Shown here: piece by piece, positions 1 to 5,371 of the stretch
How the letters are laid out: each line of letters begins with the position of its first letter
Numbering within the stretch: the first letter of the stretch is position 1
Source: JAUYIV01 sp040882645
GTDB taxonomy: Bacteria > Actinomycetota > Acidimicrobiia > Spongiisociales > UBA11373
DNA: 6,779 bases
NCBI GenBank assembly: GCA_040882645.1
Contig: JBBEAX010000022.1
Span: 1 to 6,779, forward strand
Reading direction: 5' to 3'
Notes under the pieces: model-generated
What the model was told of the DNA's origin: nothing
The model's input: the letters and a program-made list of their open reading frames with translations, nothing else
Database searches by the model: none
Program-made: the position numbers and the translations under genes

Positions 1-42
1 ACCGCGCCGCGAAAGAGGCGTAATCGAAGCCGACCATGGGGA

Positions 43-85
43 GGAGGCTAGGGGAAGCCGCCATAGGCGGCTTCCCCTAGCCTCC
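43..85. repeat. Perfect 20-bp inverted repeat with a 3-nt loop
   Basis: The left arm 43-62 is the exact reverse complement of the right arm 66-85, with ATA as the loop, giving a 20-bp uninterrupted stem. No T-tract follows on either side, so it is not a textbook intrinsic terminator. It could still end transcription or be a REP-like palindromic element. It starts 20 bases after a possible plus-strand TAA stop at 21-23. Its core GCCGCC-ATA-GGCGGC recurs at 207-222 and 259-273. Confidence 0.9.
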
Positions 86-117
86 GGCTACCCGCTGCCC
101 GCTTCCGGCAAGATCTT

Positions 118-139
118 TCTCCTCCTCCGGAGGGGGAGG
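118..139. repeat. Short GC-rich inverted repeat
   Basis: The palindrome CCTCCGGAGG (124-133) extends outward to about ten pairs per arm through one internal T-G mismatch or wobble. It is one of a series of stem-loops in this gene-free stretch. No function can be read from it. Confidence 0.6.
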
Positions 140-180
140 TGGCTGCCGAGCGGAGCGAAGGACGTGTCAGGCCCTCCTTC

Positions 181-241
181 GAATTGCGAATTGCGAATTG
201 CGGGAGGCCGCCGACAGGCGGCCGACCTCCCCCCGAATTGC
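181..241. repeat. GAATTGC heptamer repeats flanking a hairpin
   Basis: GAATTGC occurs three times head to tail at 181-201 and once more at 235-241. Between them lies an imperfect hairpin: arm GGAGGCCGCC at 203-212 and arm GGCGGCCGACCTCC at 217-230, which has two extra bases. The stem core GCCGCC/GGCGGC (207-222) is the one found in the hairpins at 57-71 and 259-273. The heptamer differs from the one at 4277-4380, but the period is the same. Confidence 0.85.
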
Positions 242-248
242 GCCGGGG

Positions 249-258
249 NNNNNNNNNN
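249..258. other. Assembly gap, 10 N
   Basis: Ten unknown bases sit among the hairpins and heptamers. A repeat that broke the assembly is a likely cause. The true distance across the gap is uncertain. Confidence 0.95.
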
Positions 259-273
259 GCCGCCTTTGGCGGC
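259..273. repeat. GCCGCC-TTT-GGCGGC hairpin just upstream of a start codon
   Basis: A perfect 6-bp stem with a 3-nt loop, possibly longer leftwards into the N gap. It ends 13 bases before the ATG at 287. No Shine-Dalgarno sequence is visible between it and the ATG, so it could sit in the 5' leader and affect translation. Alternatively it is simply the third copy of the local hairpin family. Confidence 0.75.
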
Positions 274-286
274 CGACAATCCATCC

Positions 287-928
287 ATGGACATCGCGGT
301 CAATCTTGTCGAGACCTATTTGCGGCTGAACGGGTATCTGACGCTCAGTGAGTTCGAGGTGCAGGCGCGGCGGGTCGATGGGGCTTTCGAGTCGATCACC
401 GATATCGACATCATGGCGTTGCGCTTTCCCGGAATGATCTACGCGGGTGATCCGCACGACGAGCCTGACACTCGGCTGCTTCTCCTCGATGATCCCGAAC
501 TACGGCTCGAGCCCGAGCAGATCGACGTGGTGATCGGCGAGGTGAAGCAGAGTGAAGCCGACTTCAACCCGGGGATCCGCGACCACAAGGTGCTTCACCA
601 GATGCTGCGCCGCATCGAGTGGTTGTTCGCCGGCGAATTGACGTCGATCGTCGACGAACTGGCGTCTTCGAACCTGTGCGTGGCGCCGGCCCGTGGTGGC
701 GGCGAGATCAGGGTGCGGCTGGTGGCGTTCGGACGGGCGCCGCGCTGTGACCTTCACACGATGACCCACGCCCACATGGTCCAAACGCTGATGCGGTTCT
801 TCTCAGGCACCGACCTGGCATTCCGCCCGGTGCAATTCCGCGACCCGGCGCCGGCGATGCTCAGCCTGCTGTTGAAGAGCGGCTTCGAGGTCACACCGCG
901 GGGTCTCGACGCCCCGCCCGAGGCCTAG
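287..928 (+). CDS. PD-(D/E)XK nuclease-like hypothetical protein
   Basis: A 213-residue protein of unknown role with the marks of the restriction-endonuclease-like fold. TDIDIMALRFP (38-48) provides an acidic residue at the end of a beta strand (D39 or D41). IGEVKQ (83-88) provides the E-x-K element (E85, K87) about 45 residues later. A helix with a conserved-looking Glu (E9) precedes them, and the rest is predicted alpha/beta. I see no signal peptide, membrane segment or extra DNA-binding domain. The frame is open upstream to an ATG at 164, but that extension translates the heptamer and hairpin DNA and the N gap. The ATG at 287 gives a natural N-terminus (MDIAVNLVETYLRLNGYLT). No clear ribosome binding site is visible. 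No methylase or other restriction partner is adjacent. The nuclease assignment is inferred from motif spacing; the reading frame is secure. Confidence 0.8.
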   Translation: MDIAVNLVETYLRLNGYLTLSEFEVQARRVDGAFESITDIDIMALRFPGMIYAGDPHDEPDTRLLLLDDPELRLEPEQIDVVIGEVKQSEADFNPGIRDHKVLHQMLRRIEWLFAGELTSIVDELASSNLCVAPARGGGEIRVRLVAFGRAPRCDLHTMTHAHMVQTLMRFFSGTDLAFRPVQFRDPAPAMLSLLLKSGFEVTPRGLDAPPEA

Positions 929-931
929 GCC
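922..931. other. Palindrome holding two overlapping convergent stop codons
   Basis: GGCCTAGGCC is a perfect 10-base palindrome. Its central CTAG (925-928) carries the TAG stop of the plus-strand nuclease-like gene and the TAG stop of the minus-strand PPC gene, so the two coding regions overlap tail to tail by four bases. There is no room for a terminator between them, so their transcripts probably overlap. Confidence 0.9.
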
Positions 932-1374
932 GGTTCAGCGTTGTAGTGGCGCCAGAGGCCGAGACCGGTGGTCTCGTCGAATTGGCGCATCGGGGGGTCG
1001 CCGATGAGTTCCTCCACCCGCACTTCGAGCGACCAGACCTCGCAGCCGGTGTTGAGGTGGCCGCCGAATGCCTTGCCGTCCTCGTCCGAGAAGACCGCGT
1101 GGGTGTGAACGAAGGGCTTGCCGTCGAGAAGCGAGACATTCCCCACCCCCGACAGGACCTCGAGGTGGTGATCGATGGTGAAGTCCAGGTATTCGAGGCG
1201 GTTCTGGTCGTAGTACCGCAGTGACGCCTTGCGCACCGCTCCCAGGTAGCTGATCCACGCCACCGAGATCCCGTGCTCAGTGACGAATCGGGTGATCTCC
1301 TGAACGATGTCGTCGCCTGCCTCGAGCCGGAAGAGGTGGGTGGGACCTGACTCGAAGCGGCGATGGGCCTTCAT
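925..1374 (-). CDS. PPC domain (DUF296) protein
   Basis: A 149-residue protein that is essentially one PPC/DUF296 domain. In plants this domain is fused to AT-hooks in AHL proteins; in prokaryotes it usually stands alone and its role is poorly defined. Visible family features are THLFRLEAGDDIVQEI near the N-terminus, YLGAVRKASLRYYD (43-56), EVLSGVGNVSLLDG (72-85), the H-x-H of FVHTHAVFSDEDGKAFGGH (88-106) and CEVWSLEVRVEEL (111-123). H90, H92 and H106 match the three histidines that bind zinc in single-domain homologues. No AT-hook is present, so DNA binding should not be assumed. The ATG overlaps the upstream TGA as ATGA (1371-1374), and a GAAGG sits seven bases before it. It is the last gene of the four-gene operon. 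Confidence 0.9.
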   Translation of the reverse strand: MKAHRRFESGPTHLFRLEAGDDIVQEITRFVTEHGISVAWISYLGAVRKASLRYYDQNRLEYLDFTIDHHLEVLSGVGNVSLLDGKPFVHTHAVFSDEDGKAFGGHLNTGCEVWSLEVRVEELIGDPPMRQFDETTGLGLWRHYNAEPA

Positions 1375-2156
1375 CCGGCCGCCTTCACCAGCGCCGCGGC
1401 GCGCTCCGGATCGACCGGGGCGGTGGTCAGGCCGGCTTCCTTCACCGATGTGCCGACGATGACGCCCGAACAGATCTCCAGGAGCTCGGCGACAGTGGCG
1501 GCGTCCACTCCTGATCCGACGAACAACGGCGCATCAGGAACCACCTTGCGGATCTCGTGCAGCCGGTCGAAGTCGACGGGATGGCCGGTCCCGCTGCCGC
1601 TGGCCACGATCCCGTCGGCACCGCCCCGTTCCCACAGGTCGCGCGCCGCCTGGGACAGGGTGAGGCCGGGCGGAGGCACCGCATGCTTGACGAATACGTC
1701 GGCCAGCACCTGAAGGGTCGGGTGGACTGCTGCCCTCAACCGGGCCACTTCAGCGGGGCGCCCGGTGATGGGGCCTTGATCGGTGCTCATCGTGCCGGCG
1801 AGCACGTTCACTCTGATGAACGACGCTCCCGACGCCGCGGCGACGGCGACTGCGGCGAGGGCGTCGTTTCGCAACACGTTGATCCCGAGGGGGAGGTCCA
1901 CCGCCTCGCGGATCGCGGTGGCTACCCGGGTCATTGCGGCCACCGTGACCTTCGGCACATCGTCGGCGAAGAAGGGGGCATCGCCGAAGTTCTCCATCAT
2001 CAGAGCGTCGAATCCGGCGTCGGCGAGGCGGCGGGCGTCGAGCAGAGCACCGGCGAGCGTGGAGTCGAGGTCTCCGTCGAAGTGGGGCGCTCCGGGCAGT
2101 GGGCCGACATGCACCATGCCGATGAGCCGCCAGGGCCCGAGCGAGGGCGCTCTCAT
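1371..2156 (-). CDS. BtpA/SgcQ family TIM-barrel protein
   Basis: A 261-residue protein covering the whole BtpA/SgcQ family, a predicted (beta/alpha)8 barrel. In cyanobacteria BtpA is linked to photosystem I stability; other members, such as SgcQ, lie in sugar-metabolism clusters, and the reaction is generally unknown. Visible motifs in order are MVHVGPLPGAP (14-24), MMENFGDAPF (53-62), LGINVLRNDAL (90-100), FIRVNVLAGTMSTDQG (113-128), DVFVKHA (153-159), the glycine-rich ASGSGTG (185-191), LFVGSGV (211-217) and VIVGTSVKE (232-240). The last three resemble a phosphate-binding end of a barrel. Its start codon overlaps the stop of the preceding gene (ATGA at 2153-2156) without an obvious Shine-Dalgarno sequence, so translational coupling is likely. 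With no photosynthesis gene nearby, a metabolic enzyme role is more likely than photosystem assembly. The family call is firm; the substrate is unknown. Confidence 0.93.
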   Translation of the reverse strand: MRAPSLGPWRLIGMVHVGPLPGAPHFDGDLDSTLAGALLDARRLADAGFDALMMENFGDAPFFADDVPKVTVAAMTRVATAIREAVDLPLGINVLRNDALAAVAVAAASGASFIRVNVLAGTMSTDQGPITGRPAEVARLRAAVHPTLQVLADVFVKHAVPPPGLTLSQAARDLWERGGADGIVASGSGTGHPVDFDRLHEIRKVVPDAPLFVGSGVDAATVAELLEICSGVIVGTSVKEAGLTTAPVDPERAAALVKAAG

Positions 2157-2884
2157 ACGAAGATGGCGGCTACCTCGAGCGCCATCTCGGCCACGTCACC
2201 GGTAGCGGCGAGCGATTCCGACTTGGCGGGGTCGAGACGGCCGACGACCAAGCGGCACCACTCGCCCGCCTGGCCCCGAATCACCTGGTCGCCGCCTTCG
2301 GGTCCGAACACCCACCGGGCGTACGCCGGGCCCGTGACCTCCACCCGAACGGGCTCGTAGTGCTCGCCGGCAGCCTTGAAGGCACGGGGGAGGGTCGCCC
2401 ACCCGAGCCAGGCGATGTGGCGCAAGCGGGGGGTATCGATGATCTCCTTGTCGAGGCCCTCGAGGATCGCCAGGCCCCGCGCCCAGGTCTCGGCGAGCCG
2501 CAGCGTCGCAAACGACCGCGCGCTGACCTTGCCCTCGACCCAGGTGACCCGGTCGGTGGGCTTCATCCTGCTGAGGGCGTCGACGACGTCGGCCCGGGCG
2601 AACCGCCACCATTCGATGACTTCCTGCGGCCGCTTGCCCTTGGCCTTGGCCGCGCCCGCCTTCACGAAGGCGTCGAGGTCCTCATACGAAGCGATGTCTT
2701 TGCGCACCGTGCGGTCCCCGGCGAGAGCACGGGCGGCGTGCTGTTCCTCCCAGGCGAGGATGGCGATCGCCTCTTGAACCGTGTTCCCCTCGACGCGCTT
2801 CTTCCAGTCTCGATCGGGAGCGCGTTGCAGCGACTGATCGAGACCCTGTTGCTCGGCGACGAGGTCGGCCAGGATTTCCCGCAT
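2153..2884 (-). CDS. TIGR03084-like DinB/MDMPI-fold protein, metal ligands lost
   Basis: A 243-residue protein resembling the TIGR03084 family, an actinobacterial branch of the DinB/mycothiol-dependent maleylpyruvate isomerase fold. The N-terminal part is helical (about 1-165). The C-terminal part (about 175-243) has the usual small domain: VRVEVTGPAYARWVFGPEGG, then a long segment ending in the AATGD and ALEVAAIF elements. The metal-dependent relatives bind a divalent ion through a His in a D-Q-I-A-H-L-A-W type helix and an E-x-x-x-H pair in ETWAHG. Here these read EAIAILAW (Ile42 for His) and AETWARG (Glu132 kept, Arg136 for His). A further family His (HLG) is Trp159. A zinc-dependent transferase or isomerase activity is therefore doubtful. 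It begins 12 bases after the LOG gene, with a weak AGGG before its ATG, and overlaps the BtpA-like gene by ATGA. Family membership is recognised from memory of the motifs. Confidence 0.8.
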   Translation of the reverse strand: MREILADLVAEQQGLDQSLQRAPDRDWKKRVEGNTVQEAIAILAWEEQHAARALAGDRTVRKDIASYEDLDAFVKAGAAKAKGKRPQEVIEWWRFARADVVDALSRMKPTDRVTWVEGKVSARSFATLRLAETWARGLAILEGLDKEIIDTPRLRHIAWLGWATLPRAFKAAGEHYEPVRVEVTGPAYARWVFGPEGGDQVIRGQAGEWCRLVVGRLDPAKSESLAATGDVAEMALEVAAIFV

Positions 2885-2896
2885 GAACCCTAAAGG

Positions 2897-3864
2897 CTAA
2901 TAGGCCCCAGGGGTCCCCGACTCAGCGACCGAATCGTTGACGGTGTCGAGCAGCAACCGGAGCCTTCCCAGGCTCCGCCGGTCGAAGTGCAATCGCAGGC
3001 GGGGGAGGTCCACATGGTCGTTGTCGGCGATCTCGGCGTCGCTGGGTCCCACCGACTCGATTCGCCCCGAAGCGAGCAGGTCGGAATATTCGTCGTTCAG
3101 GCGCTGCACGAGCCCGTCATCGGGTGGGGTCAGGAGTCGCAAGACCAGGCGATCTCCGACAAACCGCTGCGAGTGATAGTTGGCGTAGAACCGGGTGATC
3201 TCGCGAGCGGCGACATCGAGATCGTGGGTGTGGGTGAAGAGGGCGAGATCGTCGGGGGCGATCATGCCGCGCTCGATGAGAGTCCCTCGCACGAAGTCCA
3301 GCCATCCCTGCCAGTAGTCGAAGCCCGGTGCTTCGATGAGGACGATCGGATGGATGGTGGTCTTTCCGGTCTGGGTGAGGGTCAGCAGCTCGAACGTCTC
3401 GTCCTGCGTGCCGAATCCACCCGGGAACAGGGCGAAGGCGTGCGACTCCTTGAGGAACATCAGCTTCCGGGTGAAGAAGTACTTGAAGTTGATGAGCCGG
3501 GCGTCGTCCACGTAGGGGTTCGCCGCAGCCTCGAACGGAAGCCTGATGTTCACCCCGAACGAGAACTCCCCGCCGGCGCCGCGGTTGGCAGCTTCCATGA
3601 TCCCGGGGCCGGCCCCGGTGACCACCATCCACTTCTCGACTTCGGCCATCCGTTCGGCAAAGTCGGCCGCCAGTTGGTAGTTGGCATGCTCGGGAGGGGT
3701 GCGCGCCGATCCGAAGACGGTCACCTTGTGGATGTGCCGGTACTGGGAGAACACCAGAAAGGCGAAACGCAACTCCTTGAGCGCGCTGTTGAGCAGTTTC
3801 AGGTCACCCCGGCTGGCCCGGTCCCGCCCGAGTTTCAGCGAGGTGACGATCAACTCCGAGATCA
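2897..3864 (-). CDS. LOG family nucleotide nucleosidase, 5' end in gap
   Basis: A Rossmann-fold protein of the LOG (lysine decarboxylase-like, TIGR00730-type) superfamily. Known members hydrolyse nucleoside 5'-monophosphates, including cytokinin ribotides in plants, to base and ribose 5-phosphate. Counting from the Leu codon (TTG) at 3853: VTVFGSARTPP (44-54), WMVVTGAGPGIMEAANRGA (75-93), FTRKLMF (127-133) with the catalytic-type Arg129, and the signature PGGFGTQDE (144-152) with Glu152. The core is followed by a roughly 95-residue C-terminal extension, as in the longer bacterial subfamily. Coding continues upstream of the TTG as ISE into the N run. The partial codon at 3863-3865 reads NTG and could be ATG, but the start is probably further inside the gap. 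It is the first gene of the leftward operon and diverges from the VOC gene. Confidence 0.93.
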
Positions 3865-3964
3865 NNNNNNNNNNNNNNNNNNNNNNNNNNNNNNNNNNNN
3901 NNNNNNNNNNNNNNNNNNNNNNNNNNNNNNNNNNNNNNNNNNNNNNNNNNNNNNNNNNNNNNNN
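3865..3964. other. Assembly gap, exactly 100 N
   Basis: One hundred N is a common placeholder for a scaffold gap of unknown length. It hides the 5' ends of two divergent genes (LOG leftwards, VOC rightwards) and whatever promoters lie between them. Confidence 0.95.
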
Positions 3965-4277
3965 GTTCTACCGCGACACGCTGGGGCTGCGCTTCATTGC
4001 TTCGTTCGATCCTCCGGGGCTGGCGTTCTTCGACCTGGGGCAGACCCGCCTCCTGATCGAGCGGGGGGCGCCATCGGCATTGCTCTACCTCGCGGTCGAC
4101 GACATCGAGGCCGAATACGCCGCCCTCCGCGATGCCGGAGTGGAAGTGACCGACGCCCCCCACATGATCTTCCGCGACGCCGATGGCACCTTCGGCGCTG
4201 CCGGCACCGAAGAGTGGATGGCCTTCTTCAAAGACTCGGAAGGGAATTTGGTGGGACTAGTGGAACGGAGGATCTGA
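3965..4277 (+). CDS. VOC (glyoxalase-like) family protein, 5' end in gap
   Basis: The last 103 residues of a vicinal-oxygen-chelate domain protein are visible. They open with FYRDTLGLRFIASFDPPGLA, which normally follows about 10-20 residues of first strand (the usual V-x-D-x-x-x-A lead-in), now in the gap. The second half follows: LLYLAVDDIEAEYAALRDAGV, then PHMIFRDADG and EEWMAFFKDSEGNLVGLVE, the characteristic final strand with a Glu in the usual metal-ligand place. The N-terminal ligand is not visible, so metal binding and substrate (glyoxalase, dioxygenase or resistance type) cannot be assigned. If the domain is complete it is a single-domain protein of about 115-125 residues. Its TGA stop (4275-4277) shares its last base with the heptamer array that follows, which probably terminates it. 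Confidence 0.88.
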
Positions 4278-4387
4278 GTCACCAGTCCCCAGTCACCAGT
4301 CCCCAGTAAGGCCCTTAGCCAGCCCCGTGAACGCCTTCGCCGGGCTCTGGTTGGCGACTGGCGACTGGCGACTGGCGACTACTTTTT
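4277..4387 (+). terminator. Heptamer inverted-repeat terminator between convergent genes
   Basis: The left arm holds four heptamers, alternating AGTCACC and AGTCCCC (4277-4304, plus AGT to 4307). The right arm holds four GGCGACT units (4353-4380). Each pair of units matches at six of seven bases, giving a stem of about 28 bp with a regular mismatch, around a 45-base centre that can itself partly pair (CCAG-CCCCG with CGGGCTCTGG). TTTTT follows at 4383-4387, so for rightward transcription from the VOC gene this looks like an intrinsic terminator. On the minus strand there is no T-tract. The VOC TGA shares its last base with the left arm and the AAA+ TAG overlaps the right arm. Terminator function is inferred. 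Confidence 0.65.
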
Positions 4388-5371
4388 GAACGGTGGCCCT
4401 TCCGGCCCGCGGCGCGCTACTGCTGACCACACTGTTTCGTAGTGGTCGAGGTCGTAGGGGTCGATGTGGCTGAGGACGAACTCTTCCCAGGTGCGGCGGA
4501 GGGGATCCTCGTCGTCGGCATACATCCACAGTCCGGCCGGAATCCGGTCGAGCACGGTGCGGAGGCTCATCGGGGTTCCCACCCGGGTGCGGGCATCCGA
4601 CGCGGTGAAGGACTCGTTCACCTCGATGGCGAGCCGGGCGATCGTCTTCACGAAGGGCGCGTGGAGCTTCGGATAGCGGCGTTCCAGCATCGCCTCGGTC
4701 TGCTCCACATCGGGGAAGTGCTTCTCCCAGATGACCCACCGGTCGGCGAACGCCTTGTTGAGCGTCTGGGTGCCGGCGTAGTCGCGTAGGTCGGTGGGGT
4801 TCAGTGTGCCGAAGATCCTCGTGTCGTCGCGCAGCTTGACGGTCTCCCCGGTGGGGAGATCAAGCGCCTGGTACCGATCGAGCAGTGCATGCAGGGCGAA
4901 CAGTGTCTCGGCCCCGGCGGCATTCAGTTCAGAAAGGTTGATGAGGGCGGGCCCGCGCAGCGCCCGGGTGATGTCGCCGTCCTCCCACCGGCTCTCGGTG
5001 CCGCCCCGGCCATCGCCGTGGAGCTTGACCGACCCGATGAGGGTGATGTCACGCACTTCGCCGGTGAGGGGGATCCGGTAGTACGGCATCTGCAGCATGG
5101 CCGCGAACTGCTCGAGGTCGTGGTCCTTGCCCGTTCCCATGTGGCCGCGGAGCGCGAGGTGGAGCGGGGTGTCGACCAGGCCAGCACGCCGCACCTGCTC
5201 GATCGCGGCGAGGCGATACAACATGCCGAGGTCGACATAGTTGGGGTCGGGCTCCGGGATCTTGCCGGCTCGCTGATCGTGGTCGGGGATGTCGGCCGGC
5301 ACTTCGAAGGCGGTGAGCTGGATCACCTTGCCCCGTCCGGTCGGGTCGACGAACTTCACTTTCTCAGGCAC
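4379..5371 (-). CDS. CobS/MoxR-like AAA+ ATPase with altered Walker motifs
   Basis: A 330-residue AAA+ protein most like the CobS/MoxR/NorQ group, which work as ring ATPases with VWA-domain partners to remodel or metallate client proteins. The Walker A loop is GHMGTGKD (76-83). The alignment runs on through HDLEQFAAML, matching the CobS pattern, but Asp83 stands where Thr or Ser is expected. Walker B reads LINLSEL (143-149), with Ser147 for Asp and the catalytic-type Glu148 kept. Sensor 1 (GTLNPTD, N191) and a probable arginine finger (NKAFADRW, R211) are present, as is a sensor-2-like TPMSLR (R271). Both changes fall on Mg2+-coordinating positions. The GTG start (5371-5369) has AAGGAG five bases upstream. 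It overlaps the upstream VWA gene by eight bases. I found no cobalamin biosynthesis genes, so cobaltochelatase is not implied. Confidence 0.9.
   Translation of the reverse strand: MPEKVKFVDPTGRGKVIQLTAFEVPADIPDHDQRAGKIPEPDPNYVDLGMLYRLAAIEQVRRAGLVDTPLHLALRGHMGTGKDHDLEQFAAMLQMPYYRIPLTGEVRDITLIGSVKLHGDGRGGTESRWEDGDITRALRGPALINLSELNAAGAETLFALHALLDRYQALDLPTGETVKLRDDTRIFGTLNPTDLRDYAGTQTLNKAFADRWVIWEKHFPDVEQTEAMLERRYPKLHAPFVKTIARLAIEVNESFTASDARTRVGTPMSLRTVLDRIPAGLWMYADDEDPLRRTWEEFVLSHIDPYDLDHYETVWSAVARRGPEGPPFKK

Larger units (their letters stand above)
1..286. other. Intergenic region rich in hairpins and short repeats
   Basis: No convincing gene lies here, although some frames stay open because the DNA is GC-rich. 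The stretch contains a perfect 20-bp stem-loop (43-85), a second hairpin (118-139), three tandem GAATTGC heptamers (181-201) with a fourth copy at 235-241, a hairpin between them, a 10-N gap and a last hairpin (259-273) ending 13 bases before the next start codon. The first about 37 bases could be the edge of a gene on either strand: a plus frame ends with TAA at 21-23, and a minus frame begins with ATG at 37-35. Neither is long enough to decide. Confidence 0.7.

Noticed and set aside
1..37. Partial gene at the left edge: plus frame ending RAAKEA-stop at 23, or minus frame starting MVGFDYASFAAR at 37
   Set aside because: Both fit GC-rich codon use but are 7-12 codons long. Neither can be supported, and the minus start lacks a ribosome binding site.
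164..286. N-terminal extension of the nuclease-like gene to the ATG at 164
   Set aside because: It would translate heptamer repeats, hairpins and the N gap into low-complexity peptide. The ATG at 287 gives a natural N-terminus.
3851..3853. TTG as the start of the LOG gene
   Set aside because: Coding continues upstream (ISE) into the gap, and family members usually have more N-terminal sequence.
2987..4309. Long plus-strand open frame opposite the LOG gene
   Set aside because: It is antisense to a clear LOG-family protein, runs through 100 N and shows no recognisable domain.
4277..4380. CRISPR array
   Set aside because: Units are only seven bases, contiguous and without spacers, and no cas genes are present.
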